In this document: one piece after another, positions 42,316 through 52,250 of the stretch | Layout of the letters: each line of letters begins with the position of its first letter | Numbering within the stretch: position 1 is the stretch's first letter | NCBI GenBank assembly: GCA_016745075.1 | Contig: JADGDD010000010.1 | Location: 1-64,000, forward strand | Length of the DNA stretch: 64,000 nucleotides | Origin: Planctomycetota bacterium | GTDB lineage: Bacteria > Planctomycetota > UBA11346 | Direction: 5' to 3' | Notes under the pieces: generated by a model | Told to the model about the DNA's origin: nothing | What the model saw: the letters and a program-made list of their open reading frames with translations, nothing else | The model's database searches: none | Position numbers and translations under genes: made by a program

Positions 42316-45186
42316 ATGTCACAGAATACTATTACCACAGATCTCACCCATCCAGACCGTTTTGTTGACCGTCATATCGGTCCATCAGTTGATGAAATTC
42401 ATACGATGCTGACAGCGCTTGGTCATCATTCGATTGATGATTTTTGTGATGCTGTTGTACCGGCGAGTATTCGATCAGAAAACCCCTTACGCTTGCCACA
42501 AGCAGTAAGTGAACATCAAGCTCTAGAGCATTTGCGTGCATTGGCAGATAAGAATGATTGCTATCGCTCGTATATTGGCATGGGGTATCACGGTTGTATT
42601 ACACCAACTGTTATTCGCCGAAATGTATTAGAAAACCCCGGTTGGTATACATCTTATACGCCGTACCAAGCTGAAATAAGCCAAGGACGCTTGGAAAGTT
42701 TACTCAATTTTCAAACAATGATTTGTGATCTTACTGGCATGGAACTTGCTAACGCGTCATTGTTAGATGAGGCCACTGCGGCAGCAGAGGCTATGACTCT
42801 CGCGTATAATGCTCAACGCGGGAAAAAGAAGGCACAGGCAATTTTTGTGGCCCATGATTGTCATCCACAAACCATAGACCTTATTCGGACACGAGCGGAG
42901 CCACTTGCTCTAGAAGTTATTGTTGGTGATCACCGTGAATTCCTTTTAACAGATAATTGTTTTGCTATTTTGTTGCAATATCCTGCTACAGACGGTGGTG
43001 TTCGTGATTATCGAGCGTTTATTGAGCAGGCCCACGCGGTAGGTGCTTTAGCCTTGGTTGCGACCGATTTGCTTGCGCTCACTGTTTTAACGCCACCGGG
43101 AGAATTTGGTGCCGATGTGGTTATTGGTTCCTCGCAACGTTTTGGTGTACCGATGATGTATGGTGGTCCGCATGCAGCATTTTTTGCAGTCAATGAAAAA
43201 CATAAGCGTTTGGTGCCAGGTCGAATCATTGGTGTATCAAAAGATGTGCATGGAAACAGAGCTTTACGCATGGCGATGCAAACACGCGAGCAACACATCC
43301 GTCGGGATAAAGCGACTTCAAATATTTGTACCGCCCAAGCTTTACTTGCGAACATGGCAGTTATGTATGCCATCTATCATGGTCCAGAGGGTTTAAAACG
43401 AATTGCGCAGCGTGTCCACACCCAAACCTGTGTTTTAGCAGATGGCTTACGCGGGCTGGGCTATGCTGTTGGCCCAACGGCATTTTTTGACACGCTTCGT
43501 GTTAACTGTGGTGAGCGAACAGCAGCAGAAATTATCGATATTGCTGAACACCATCATATTAATTTACGTTTGTTAGATTCACAAACTATTGGCATCAGTG
43601 TTGATGAAACGGTACGTGCGCGCGATATAGATGAATTACTCGCAATTTTTAATGATGATGAATCATCAGACTGTACATGTGCTACTCTCTTAAAAGAAGT
43701 GGATAGTTGTTTGGATACCCCTTTTATTCGGACCAGTTCGTATCTTGAACAAGACGTTTTTAATAGCCACCATTCAGAAACAGAAATGATGCGCTTTCTT
43801 AAGCGTTTAGAAGATAAAGATCTTAGCCTCAAACATTCCATGATCTCCTTGGGGTCCTGCACCATGAAACTGAATGCGGCAACAGAAATGGAACCAGTCA
43901 GTTGGCCTGGCTTTGCAAACATGCATCCATTTGCGCCAATTCACCAAACTCGTGGTTATCAGGTGCTTTTCCAGCAATTGGAAAAATGGCTAGCAGAAAT
44001 TACTGGTTTTGATGGCGTATCGTTGCAACCAAATGCAGGATCACAGGGTGAATATGCAGGTTTACTGGCTATTGCAAATTACCATGCCAGCCGTGGTCAA
44101 GGTGCGCGCAATGTCTGTCTTATTCCGACCTCAGCACACGGAACAAATCCAGCTTCAGCAGCGATGACTGGTATGAAAATTGTCACGGTAGCCTGTGATG
44201 AAAAAGGCAATATCAGCGTAGATGATCTGCTGGCAAAAGCGGAAGCACATAGCGACGATCTTGCTGCGTTCATGGTGACTTACCCGTCAACGCATGGGGT
44301 CTTTGAAGAACGTATCGTAGAAATGTGTGATATTATCCACAAGCACGGTGGCCAAGTGTACATGGACGGTGCGAATATGAATGCACAGGTTGGTCTCTGT
44401 TCTCCTGGCGCGATAGGCGCGGATGTGTGCCATTTGAATTTACATAAAACGTTTGCGATTCCTCATGGTGGTGGTGGGCCTGGTGTTGGCCCTATTGGTG
44501 TGGCGCGTCACCTTGTTCCATTTCTGCCAACTCATGATGTTGTTGATATGGGCGGTAAACATCAACTTGGCGCGGTATCAGCGGCTCCGTGGGGCTCTGC
44601 TGGTATTCTTGCCATTAGCTGGGCATACATTGCTATGCTGGGAGCAAGTGGTCTGAAAAAGGCAACACAAATAGCTATGCTCAACGCAAATTATATTGCA
44701 GAACAACTACACCCGTATTTTCCTGTACTCTACCGTGGGCAAAATGACCGTGTTGCGCATGAATGCATTATTGATTTGCGTCCATTAAAAGAGGAAACGG
44801 GTATAGATGTAGAAGACGTAGCAAAACGTCTCATGGATTATGGCTATCACGCGCCAACCATGAGTTTTCCAGTTCCTGGCACATTAATGATTGAGCCAAC
44901 CGAATCGGAATCGCTTGAAGAACTGGATCGTTTTTGCCAAGCAATGATCTGCATTCACGCAGAAATGATTGCGGTACGAGATGGAACAGCCGATAAAGAA
45001 AACAATGTATTGGTGAATGCGCCTCATACTGCTGTCGCTGTATCGGCAGACGAATGGCCACATACTTACAGCCGCAGTCAAGCTGCCTATCCAGTAGCAT
45101 CATTGCGAGAACATAAATTCTGGCCAGCAGTAGGACGTATTGATAACGTCTGGGGTGATCGTAATTTATTTTGTACCTGTTCGTAA
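42316..45186 (+). CDS. gcvP: Glycine dehydrogenase (decarboxylating), single-chain P-protein
   Basis: A 956-residue P-protein of the glycine cleavage system, releasing CO2 from glycine and passing the aminomethyl group to GcvH. The long homodimeric form is present in one chain, not the split GcvPA/GcvPB form. N-terminal half: [22 protein letters not shown] and [22 protein letters not shown] lysine: [18 protein letters not shown] at about residue 710. ATG at 42316 has GAAAGG 7 bases ahead; an alternative TTG at 42295 lies inside the riboswitch end. gcvT and gcvH are not in the window. A riboswitch controls it and a terminator follows. Confidence 0.95.
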   Translation: MSQNTITTDLTHPDRFVDRHIGPSVDEIHTMLTALGHHSIDDFCDAVVPASIRSENPLRLPQAVSEHQALEHLRALADKNDCYRSYIGMGYHGCITPTVIRRNVLENPGWYTSYTPYQAEISQGRLESLLNFQTMICDLTGMELANASLLDEATAAAEAMTLAYNAQRGKKKAQAIFVAHDCHPQTIDLIRTRAEPLALEVIVGDHREFLLTDNCFAILLQYPATDGGVRDYRAFIEQAHAVGALALVATDLLALTVLTPPGEFGADVVIGSSQRFGVPMMYGGPHAAFFAVNEKHKRLVPGRIIGVSKDVHGNRALRMAMQTREQHIRRDKATSNICTAQALLANMAVMYAIYHGPEGLKRIAQRVHTQTCVLADGLRGLGYAVGPTAFFDTLRVNCGERTAAEIIDIAEHHHINLRLLDSQTIGISVDETVRARDIDELLAIFNDDESSDCTCATLLKEVDSCLDTPFIRTSSYLEQDVFNSHHSETEMMRFLKRLEDKDLSLKHSMISLGSCTMKLNAATEMEPVSWPGFANMHPFAPIHQTRGYQVLFQQLEKWLAEITGFDGVSLQPNAGSQGEYAGLLAIANYHASRGQGARNVCLIPTSAHGTNPASAAMTGMKIVTVACDEKGNISVDDLLAKAEAHSDDLAAFMVTYPSTHGVFEERIVEMCDIIHKHGGQVYMDGANMNAQVGLCSPGAIGADVCHLNLHKTFAIPHGGGGPGVGPIGVARHLVPFLPTHDVVDMGGKHQLGAVSAAPWGSAGILAISWAYIAMLGASGLKKATQIAMLNANYIAEQLHPYFPVLYRGQNDRVAHECIIDLRPLKEETGIDVEDVAKRLMDYGYHAPTMSFPVPGTLMIEPTESESLEELDRFCQAMICIHAEMIAVRDGTADKENNVLVNAPHTAVAVSADEWPHTYSRSQAAYPVASLREHKFWPAVGRIDNVWGDRNLFCTCS

Positions 45187-45189
45187 CGT

Positions 45190-45232
45190 CTCATAGTCTC
45201 GTTCAACTGAGCGTGTTGCGCGAGACTGTGAG
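45190..45232. terminator. Hairpin terminator between gcvP and flgN
   Basis: CTCATAGTCTCG (45190-45201) pairs with CGAGACTGTGAG (45221-45232) with one T-G pair; the loop is 19 bases. It lies just after gcvP and before the 3' end of the convergent flgN gene, so it may serve both. No long T-run follows, therefore moderate confidence. The rest of the 121-base gap is AT-rich without other features. Confidence 0.6.
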
Positions 45233-45307
45233 AGCAGCATAAAATCAATAAATATTTAATTGAAAAACAAGATGGACTTTTTGTTTTCTGATGTGTTTAG
45301 AGAGCAG

Positions 45308-45838
45308 TTATGCCTGAAAGTTGACAAGACCACCACCACCAGCTTTGTTCGCAGTTTGATCTTCACCATTGTGGCCGTAACCATCTCGTGCAGCGTTGCC
45401 ACCAATCACATCAAGTATCTCGCGGACAAAACTGAGGCTTTGTCGAATAAGGATCATGTTACGATCATTGACTTCACGTAGACGTGTTAATACATCACGT
45501 AGGTCGAGCTGAATATCATTCAATTCACTGCGAAGTGGCTCTGGGGCGCGCTCAAGAATGTGCGCAAGTTGTAGTGTATTTGGGTCTTCTTCCAAATGGC
45601 GAGCGAGAGCACTAATGAGACGAGAACGAATATGAGAAAGTTGGGCACCTTGTTCGGCAACGGCTTGTTCCTGTTTAATAACATCGCTTAAAGAGGTGAT
45701 ATTTCCACCAACAATATGCTCACGTTTTTTTTCTGCTAAGAGGAGCAGTTGGCTGTGAACCGTTTTTTCTGCTTTTAAATGATCGCCAAGTTTTTCAAGA
45801 AGAGAGCCAGATTCATTTGTTGTTTGGTCAGTAGTCAT
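45308..45838 (-). CDS. flgN: FlgN-type flagellar export chaperone
   Basis: A 176-residue, almost wholly helical protein of FlgN type. Heptad-like helices cover residues 10-150, with typical features such as LLLLAEKKREHIVGGNITSLSDVIKQEQ and LREVNDRNMILIRQSLSFVREIL near the end of the bundle. It is predicted to be the chaperone that keeps hook-associated proteins export-competent. The tail is glycine-rich (NKAGGGGLVNFQA). It is the last gene of a flagellar operon and overlaps flgJ by 4 bases. FlgN is low in similarity, so the call rests partly on the position after flgJ. Confidence 0.72.
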   Translation of the reverse strand: MTTDQTTNESGSLLEKLGDHLKAEKTVHSQLLLLAEKKREHIVGGNITSLSDVIKQEQAVAEQGAQLSHIRSRLISALARHLEEDPNTLQLAHILERAPEPLRSELNDIQLDLRDVLTRLREVNDRNMILIRQSLSFVREILDVIGGNAARDGYGHNGEDQTANKAGGGGLVNFQA

Positions 45839-46236
45839 GACTCGTCTCCTGTGCGTGGTAGCGAGCTTTGGTCAGTACCTGGCTCTGATGGTGTTGTGTA
45901 TTGTTGAATGGCTTCATCTCTCTGTAGTTCATAGGATGTTGTGTTGGAGCGTTGTGCAAAAATACGAAGTTGATCATAGAGCGTTTCTGCAACACCAAAA
46001 TTACCGGCGGCATGTTCGCCTATACCTTGGTTGAATAAACTTTTAAATGTCCCTGTTGCTTGCGAGTCGTCGAGTAGCCCTGTGTTGTCACTATCGGCAC
46101 CCATGCTGTCTCGCTTAAGCATTAATTGGAGAAAAACGTTTTCAAAGCCTTCAGCGACTTGTTTTAAACGGGCATCATTGGTGGCAGCTTGTTGATTGGG
46201 TAAAGCACCAGCACGTGTGAGAGAGAAATCAGCCAT
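45835..46236 (-). CDS. flgJ: FlgJ-type rod-binding protein (no muramidase domain)
   Basis: A 133-residue protein consisting only of the rod-binding domain of FlgJ. LKQVAEGFENVFLQLMLKRDSMGADSDN and TFKSLFNQGIGEHAAG correspond to the conserved ExFExxxLxxMLKxM and FxxMxxxxxA blocks. The peptidoglycan hydrolase domain of enterobacterial FlgJ is absent, as is usual outside gamma- and betaproteobacteria; a separate hydrolase must cut the wall. It shares one base with flgI (TAATG) and four with flgN. Confidence 0.83.
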   Translation of the reverse strand: MADFSLTRAGALPNQQAATNDARLKQVAEGFENVFLQLMLKRDSMGADSDNTGLLDDSQATGTFKSLFNQGIGEHAAGNFGVAETLYDQLRIFAQRSNTTSYELQRDEAIQQYTTPSEPGTDQSSLPRTGDES

Positions 46237-47453
46237 TACATCACCACTACTTCCGCATGCAAAGCGCCAGCGCGGTGAAGTGCTTGGAATATAGCAATCA
46301 CATCACGAGGTCTGGCTCCGAGTGCATTTAAGGCATTAGAAATATCTTTAACGGTTGTACCATCAAGAACGCTAAGGGTTCCGGGAATGCTTTCAGAATC
46401 AACATCTACACCCGCAGGTTTTCCATTTAATCGGCGACCGCCACTTACTTGGTCATTCCACACCATTTCTTCTATACGTTCGCGCGGATTATTTGGATCA
46501 GCCGTTATTTCTCTGCGGCTACGAACTTGTAAAGACAAACCACCGTGGCTTACGGCCGCGGGACTAATGCGTACATCAGCACCAACGACAATAGTGCCAG
46601 TTCGCTCATTAATAACAATACGGGCAGGAATGTCAGGAGTAACGCGGAGTGCTTCTAGTTCGGCTATCAGTGTCACCAAAGCATTATTGCTTGGTTGTTT
46701 ATCAAATAATAAACCAACGGTAGCCGCATCATGCGCGGTTAAAAGAATGGTGTTGTCATCAATAAGTGATTCTAAATGAGACAGGTTTTGACGAACAGCG
46801 TGGGCAACACGACTAGCAGTAACAAAATCTGGGTTTTTTAGAGCTAACCGTAATTCTTGTCCGATGGTTAAATCTACCGGCAATTCTGTCTCCACAATTG
46901 CTCCATTTTCTAAAAGAGCAATTGTTTCAATATTTGTATGAGAAGTGCCAGTGGGTGCCAAGCCAGGGCCTGCGTTACCAAAACCACCAACGCTGAGTGA
47001 GCCTTGAGCAGCAGCGTAAACATTGCCATCAGCACCCACTAAAAGGGTTTGCATAAGATACCCGCCTTTGAGGCTGGTTGCATCGCCAATGGAAGAAATA
47101 GTGGCAGTTAACTCAGCACCCTTCTTCATAAAAGGCGGCAGCTTTGCAGTAATAGCAACAAGAGCAATATTTTTACTAGAAAGATCTGTGGTGCTGACAC
47201 GCAACATGTTTTTAGCGACAAAACTTTGTAACAACTTAACGGCAGCAGTGCCTTTATCGCCGGTTCCAGAAAGGCCGGTCACTACACCAACGCCATGTAA
47301 TTGGTTATCACGAACGCCTTCTACAAAACACAGCTCTTTTAACCGAACACCGGTGGCAGTATCAGTAAATGCAGTTTCTGCCGCAGTGAGTGAAGTTAAA
47401 AACGTTAGCACTAGCAGAAAGCTTGAGCACAAGGTAAGGGTATATGTATGCAT
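46236..47453 (-). CDS. flgI: Flagellar P-ring protein FlgI
   Basis: A 405-residue protein with a signal peptide (residues 1-24, ending LTAAET). It forms the flagellar P-ring in the peptidoglycan layer. Family blocks are clear: VRDNQLHGVGVVTGLSGTGD, LVAITAKLPPFMKKGAELTATISSIGDATSLKGG and VINERTGTIVVGADVRISPAAVSHG, and the C-terminal DISNALNALGARPRDVIAIFQALHRAGALHAEVVVM. I chose the ATG at 47453, which forms TAATG with the flgH stop, rather than the 4-codon longer frame. Confidence 0.95.
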   Translation of the reverse strand: MHTYTLTLCSSFLLVLTFLTSLTAAETAFTDTATGVRLKELCFVEGVRDNQLHGVGVVTGLSGTGDKGTAAVKLLQSFVAKNMLRVSTTDLSSKNIALVAITAKLPPFMKKGAELTATISSIGDATSLKGGYLMQTLLVGADGNVYAAAQGSLSVGGFGNAGPGLAPTGTSHTNIETIALLENGAIVETELPVDLTIGQELRLALKNPDFVTASRVAHAVRQNLSHLESLIDDNTILLTAHDAATVGLLFDKQPSNNALVTLIAELEALRVTPDIPARIVINERTGTIVVGADVRISPAAVSHGGLSLQVRSRREITADPNNPRERIEEMVWNDQVSGGRRLNGKPAGVDVDSESIPGTLSVLDGTTVKDISNALNALGARPRDVIAIFQALHRAGALHAEVVVM

Positions 47454-48079
47454 TAGAACGGCCAAATAATATCAAAGAGTTTTGCGAGAATGCCTTTTTG
47501 TTGGGCACGGCTAATAGGACCTTCACCTTCTATGCCGACTTGAAAGTTATGTACTTTCTCGGAATAAATAATATTGTCTGGATTGATATCTGCGGAACGT
47601 AAGACCCCAGAAACCACAATAACTTTAATGTCTTCGTTAATTTTAATCATACGACGTGCTTCAAAGACGAGATTGCCGTTGTCTAAGACATCGGTGATGC
47701 GGCCAGTTAGGGTGGCTTTTACTTCACCTTTTTGACTATATTTCCCGTCACCTTTAAATTCTTTGCTAGAGCTAATGCCTACAGCGGGAATATTTTGGTC
47801 TTCGCCGTGGCCGGGCATTTTGTAGGTACCAGATACAGCTGTGCTATTATCACGCCCTGTTTCCGTACTTTGGTCTTCAGTGACTTCGGTTTCTTCAATG
47901 ACCTGAATGGTGATAAGATCACCAATTTGCCGAGCAACTTGGTCGGCATATAATGTGCCATCTGCTAAGGTTTTAGCTTTAATAAGGCTCTCAGCAGAGA
48001 GCTCGGCTACGCATATTGAGCTACCGACTATGAGTAGCGGTAAAAGCAGTGCGCGGCAGCGTGTGATAGTGTGGTGCAT
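47453..48079 (-). CDS. flgH: Flagellar L-ring protein FlgH
   Basis: A 208-residue protein starting at the ATG at 48079 with GGAGGT six bases ahead; a longer open frame lacks an RBS. A hydrophobic signal segment spans residues 6-23, ending in IC, a weak lipobox. The mature part contains ARQIGDLITIQVIEETEVTEDQ, GSKEFKGDG-like SSSKEFKGDGKYSQKGEVKATLTGRITDVLDNGNLVFEARRMIKINEDIKVIVVSGVLRSADI in outline, and ends with WPF. It builds the outer-membrane L-ring, so the flagellum passes an outer membrane. It heads flgH-flgI-flgJ-flgN; flgA and flgG are not in view. The gap 48080-48374 holds a weak TTGACA at 48324, otherwise nothing I can name. Confidence 0.93.
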   Translation of the reverse strand: MHHTITRCRALLLPLLIVGSSICVAELSAESLIKAKTLADGTLYADQVARQIGDLITIQVIEETEVTEDQSTETGRDNSTAVSGTYKMPGHGEDQNIPAVGISSSKEFKGDGKYSQKGEVKATLTGRITDVLDNGNLVFEARRMIKINEDIKVIVVSGVLRSADINPDNIIYSEKVHNFQVGIEGEGPISRAQQKGILAKLFDIIWPF

Positions 48080-48374
48080 GTAAACACCTCCATTCGCAGA
48101 GGACATATCGCAGATAACTACGCAACTCTAATGCCAAAGGCCGAGTAGAGAAAAATATGGAATGAAGTGAGGAAGGAGCCAATGTTGAGTTACTTTAGGG
48201 GGATTAATTTTAAGTCATTGATATTACAATGGTTAGATCTGTTCTCCTGCTGGAGGTGCTTAGTTGATTGATAGCATATATGATTTATGGTGGCTAGTCA
48301 GCGTATGCAGCACAAATGGAATCTTGACAGGCGGAGCAGGGCTATAGCATGTCGCGCCCTTAAAGGAGTTGGAT

Positions 48375-48530
48375 ATGAAGGTCTACATTCGCAAGAGTTC
48401 TCTGAAGCGCCGTCGCATGACAGGTTTTCGCCGTCGCATGGCAACCAAAAGTGGTCGCAAAATTATTAACAATCAACGTAACGTTGCTTGTGGTCGCATT
48501 AAAAAGCACAAGGCAGGAAAGCGCAAATAA
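48375..48530 (+). CDS. rpmH: 50S ribosomal protein L34
   Basis: A 51-codon gene too short for normal ORF searches. The protein starts MKVYIRKSSLKRRRMTGFRRR and continues with MATKSGRKIINNQR, the L34 signature HGFRxRMxTxxGRxxLxxRR, then a basic end (KHKAGKRK). AAAGGAGTTGGAT at 48362-48374 contains a strong RBS 8 bases from the ATG. In most bacteria rpmH is next to rnpA and near dnaA; neither is found here. A clear terminator follows at 48587-48621, so it may be a single-gene transcript. Confidence 0.92.
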   Translation: MKVYIRKSSLKRRRMTGFRRRMATKSGRKIINNQRNVACGRIKKHKAGKRK

Positions 48531-48586
48531 GCAGCTTTTCAGGAACAGTTTCACCGTAAAATAATGGTGTAACACATTTTATATTC

Positions 48587-48621
48587 AAAAGCATCCATAT
48601 CAGTGACATGGGTGCTTTTTT
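48587..48621 (+). terminator. Rho-independent terminator after rpmH
   Basis: AAAAGCATCCAT (48587-48598) pairs with ATGGGTGCTTTT (48608-48619), 11 of 12 Watson-Crick with one T-G pair, loop of 9 bases, followed by T-run. It lies 57 bases after the rpmH stop. Confidence 0.88.
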
Positions 48622-48725
48622 CACGTACCAACAGAACCCCTCGTCTCCAGCTTATAAGAAAAATGAATAATCGTGACTTGGCTTGACACTAACAGTAAAC
48701 GAATGCATGTTAGAAGGAGAGTCTT

Positions 48726-51700
48726 ATGCACGCTGATATCCAGTTATTGCGAGATTATGCCAAGGGCTGTTCACCAACAGCTATGAATGCTTTGGTGCAG
48801 CAACATGGTTCTATGGTTTATGGAGTCTGTTTACGACTGACGCGCAACACCGCAGATGCAGAAGAGGCCTGCCAAGACACCTTTTTGGAAATGGCAAAAT
48901 CAGCACAGCACATTGGCAGAAATCTACCTGCGTGGCTGCATACGGTCGGTCGGCGTCATGCTATGCGCGCCATAGAGCGCCGTAAGCGCTTTCAACAGCA
49001 TGCTGGAGAAGTGGTAGCTGAAGAGAGAATAGAGAGTAGCGATGCAGCAGAGTTGATTCTGCAAGTAGACAATGCACTAACAGAATTATCAGAAAAGCTT
49101 AGAACACCGCTCATCTTGCATCATCTCGAAGGAAAGACGCAGGAAGAGATTGCAGGACTCTTGGGCGTAAGCCAAGCAACCGTGCAACGGCGATTGAGTA
49201 CAGGCTTAGATCTCTTGCGCACACACTTATCAGGACTTGGATGTGTCACAGCATTGGTAGTCTTGCCACAGGCCGTTCAAGCTGCCTGTACTATTTCTCT
49301 GCCACAAACAACAGCACTTGGTATAAGTAAAATTGCACTTGCAGGAATTGCGCCGCAGGCTGCGACGGTCGGTATAAGTGCGTTTTTAATAAAGGCGGTT
49401 GTGGTGGCGCTTAGTCTTGGCGGCATAGTTGGAGGAGCTGTTTTTCTGAGCGAGTCAGAAATAAGTGAAGCTAACAAAGAACAACACAAGTCAGAAGTAG
49501 CGGTACCTACAGATTACGAGCAAGCCTTAGCAACAATAGATGTGAAGGCTTTAGAGCAGGAAGCTATGACGAGTCGAACGCCATCGTATGCATGCCGTGT
49601 GTATGACCTTGACCATGCCTCACTCAAGAGAACAGGGCTTATTCCAGGTGCTTGTATCGTCAATACAGATAGAGGAGCCGTTCGGTCACAATTAGAGTAT
49701 AAGGAAGAGCCTTTTGGTCCGTATCAGTTTTTGCATGGATACTTAGATGAAACAAACACATGGGTGTATGATGAATTAAGCCCACATCCAGAACGTAGTT
49801 TTATTGAGAAAGAAAAAGAGGAACTTTGGTATCAAAAAATTGAACAACGATTGCAACAGAAAGTATCAGTAAACTTTGAAAACACTCATGTTGTGGAGGT
49901 TTTGCATTTTTTGAGTAAGACAAATGGCATATCAATGGTACTACAGGGAGATGTAGAGAAGTCGTCATTACCAGTAATAACCTTTTCTTGTGAAGGTGCG
50001 GAAGTAGCAAGAGTTGTAGAATCCATCTCAACCATTGCTGGTCTTTCTTACGATATTACAGAAGGAGGGATTTGTTTTAATCGAGCAACAGACACAGGAA
50101 AAAGACCTCAGGATTTTTCACCAGACTCGAACAGACGGCCTACAATAAGCATAACGTGGAATCCTGTGCTTCATTATTTTCGTGAATTACCGAAGTCTTA
50201 CCACATGGGTAATTGGCAGCCAGCCACGCAGAGGCGTAGTGATGCATGGGATGCGCATATGTTGTTGGCGGCGAGCGTTTGTTATGCAGACCCACAATTA
50301 GCAGAACGTGCTTATGCCAAGGCGATAGCTGTAGGATACCCCGTAGATATGTACGCGCGTTTTTTAAAGATAACAATAGCGAAACAACTCAATGATTTTG
50401 AGACAGCGTATCAAGAGTTGGATAAGGCACAGGTCGCTTGCGGTGGTGAGTTTAAAAATATGCATTTACCATTTAATGATGTGCAAGAGCAGTTGAATGA
50501 TGCCAGCGGTTTAGCGAATGTATTAGGAAAAATTCGTATTGATCCAACACAATCGTACTATCAATTATGGCTGACGCATAAAAAAGAACTGCAACAAACC
50601 CTGACCTTGCAAGCACAGGAGATGGGCCGTGTGCACGCACACGAAGCATTTTTTGCCAAAACGGGCTATAAAAAGAACCCATTCATCAATGATTTGCGCA
50701 GTGTTGGTTGCGGGTATTTTTGGTATGATTCAACAAGCGGGGAAATGGAGAGTATCGGTACAATAGATGCGTCAGATTGGGAACTGTCCTTAACAATACA
50801 GGTATTCGTTCCGCATAAACAATGGGTACGTGATGAGAAGGCAAATATTCTTTTGCAAAACAAGAATGGCCCCAACGTTCTTGTCGCTATTGAACAAAGC
50901 GCATCAGGCCTTGTGTCTATCCGTGATCCCGGTGGATCTTACACATACACGGGTGGCGTAGGTGACACCTGTGTTGTACGTTTAACAAAAATAGGCAAGC
51001 AACTGGAGACATCCATAAATGGTGTGATTGCGACACGATCTACCATTAATGATGCCTGTGATGTACCAATGGAATGCATGTTGTCATACCATCAATCAAT
51101 GGTTTGTATTTCTGATTTTTCATTTTATGTGCTTAGCTCAGAACCAACGATTTCTCAACAACAGAGTCTTTCTTTAGCCGTCCAAGAAAATGATGGAGTG
51201 AGACTACAAGCCGCATTGGAATCAGGCCACAACCCAGCAGAGATTCAACTTGATCGTGGCCACACTCTTTTGCATAGCGCAGCATATGGCAATCGTGCCC
51301 AAGTGATGGAAGTATTGCTCAGGGATGGTCGTATTGATATGGAGGCAACAAATGTAGACGGTTGTACCGCGCTTAATAGAGGAGCGCTCCATTATGCGAC
51401 AGAGGCTTGTCAATTATTGATTGAAGCAGGTGCAGATGTAATGGCGACAAATAGATGGGGCTGGTTGCCATTAGATTATGCAGTAAATACACAAAATATA
51501 GAATTGATAGAATGTCTGTTACGTCATAAAGAAGCATATCAGCAAGTAACACACAGAGAAGGTGCGGAAAATCAAACGCCTTTAGAGCGAGCATTGGCAG
51601 CAAATGCACCGCGTATGGTAATTGATCAATTATTGTGCATTACCTATCAATTGCCGTTACCAGATGAAGGTGCATATGTAGGGGAAGCACGTTTGGAGTG

Positions 51701-52169
51701 GATTGCAAAATTACCTATAGAGCCACGACTGCATGCACTATTACTGCATGATACTCATGCTGCATTTATAGAAATAATGCAACATTTATCACAGAAAGAT
51801 ATAGAGCGTTTATTCATGAAGTCACAGTTAGAACCAGATCTTTTGCATGTTGCTGTTAATTGGCGTAAACATAAATGTATACGTAAACTTTTACAGGTAG
51901 GAGCTGATTGCAATGCTCAGCATCCTGGAAGTGAAGAGACCGTATTGTTGTGGGCGCTTACCCGTACGTATGATCCAATTGCTGTTGATATTTTACTTGA
52001 GCATAATGCAAACCCATGGATACCAACCCGTTGGGGAAGCGATGCAATGAAGGAAATAGAGTCTGATGATTTACCGTGGGCAAGACAAGGTATTGAAGGA
52101 GCATCACGCCGTTTTTCGAAGCCAGGAAAAAATGTAAGCCCGTCGGTCGAAAGCATTGAAGATTTCTAA
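48726..52169 (+). CDS. ECF sigma factor fused to a membrane segment, STN-like domain and ankyrin repeats
   Basis: An 1147-residue chimera with RBS AAGGAG. Residues 5-85 are sigma region 2 (YGVCLRLTRNTADAEEACQDTFLEM) and 115-165 region 4 (LSEKLRTPLILHHLEGKTQEEIAGLLGVSQATVQRRL). A membrane segment lies at about 217-241. Residues 375-455 look like a secretin/TonB short N-terminal (STN) domain (VSVNFENTHVVEVLHFLSKTNG). Residues about 690-800 are strand-rich, LamG-like. Residues about 815-1147 carry several ankyrin repeats (GHTLLHSAAYGNRAQVMEVLL, LLIEAGADVMATNRWGWLPLDYA). No frameshift is seen. Sigma factors with long C-terminal extensions are known from planctomycetes; a built-in membrane sensor is the likely reading. 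Everything after residue 241 should be periplasmic. Confidence 0.85.
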   Translation: MHADIQLLRDYAKGCSPTAMNALVQQHGSMVYGVCLRLTRNTADAEEACQDTFLEMAKSAQHIGRNLPAWLHTVGRRHAMRAIERRKRFQQHAGEVVAEERIESSDAAELILQVDNALTELSEKLRTPLILHHLEGKTQEEIAGLLGVSQATVQRRLSTGLDLLRTHLSGLGCVTALVVLPQAVQAACTISLPQTTALGISKIALAGIAPQAATVGISAFLIKAVVVALSLGGIVGGAVFLSESEISEANKEQHKSEVAVPTDYEQALATIDVKALEQEAMTSRTPSYACRVYDLDHASLKRTGLIPGACIVNTDRGAVRSQLEYKEEPFGPYQFLHGYLDETNTWVYDELSPHPERSFIEKEKEELWYQKIEQRLQQKVSVNFENTHVVEVLHFLSKTNGISMVLQGDVEKSSLPVITFSCEGAEVARVVESISTIAGLSYDITEGGICFNRATDTGKRPQDFSPDSNRRPTISITWNPVLHYFRELPKSYHMGNWQPATQRRSDAWDAHMLLAASVCYADPQLAERAYAKAIAVGYPVDMYARFLKITIAKQLNDFETAYQELDKAQVACGGEFKNMHLPFNDVQEQLNDASGLANVLGKIRIDPTQSYYQLWLTHKKELQQTLTLQAQEMGRVHAHEAFFAKTGYKKNPFINDLRSVGCGYFWYDSTSGEMESIGTIDASDWELSLTIQVFVPHKQWVRDEKANILLQNKNGPNVLVAIEQSASGLVSIRDPGGSYTYTGGVGDTCVVRLTKIGKQLETSINGVIATRSTINDACDVPMECMLSYHQSMVCISDFSFYVLSSEPTISQQQSLSLAVQENDGVRLQAALESGHNPAEIQLDRGHTLLHSAAYGNRAQVMEVLLRDGRIDMEATNVDGCTALNRGALHYATEACQLLIEAGADVMATNRWGWLPLDYAVNTQNIELIECLLRHKEAYQQVTHREGAENQTPLERALAANAPRMVIDQLLCITYQLPLPDEGAYVGEARLEWIAKLPIEPRLHALLLHDTHAAFIEIMQHLSQKDIERLFMKSQLEPDLLHVAVNWRKHKCIRKLLQVGADCNAQHPGSEETVLLWALTRTYDPIAVDILLEHNANPWIPTRWGSDAMKEIESDDLPWARQGIEGASRRFSKPGKNVSPSVESIEDF

Positions 52170-52183
52170 TATTTATAAAAGAA

Positions 52184-52214
52184 AGCGACCGTAACAAAAG
52201 ATGTTACGGTCGCT
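52184..52214. terminator. Bidirectional terminator between sigma-ankyrin gene and glycoside hydrolase
   Basis: AGCGACCGTAACA (52184-52196) and its exact complement (52202-52214) with a 5-base loop AAAGA; flanked by AAAAG on one side and GGTTTG on the other. The genes on both sides converge on it. Confidence 0.85.
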
Positions 52215-52250
52215 GGTTTGTTTAACTATAGCGCTTTTCTGGAACGAAGT

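Noticed and set aside
48324-48350. TTGACA followed by TATAGCAT as a promoter for rpmH
   Set aside because: Spacing between the two hexamers is only 13-15 bases, too short for a normal sigma-70 promoter.
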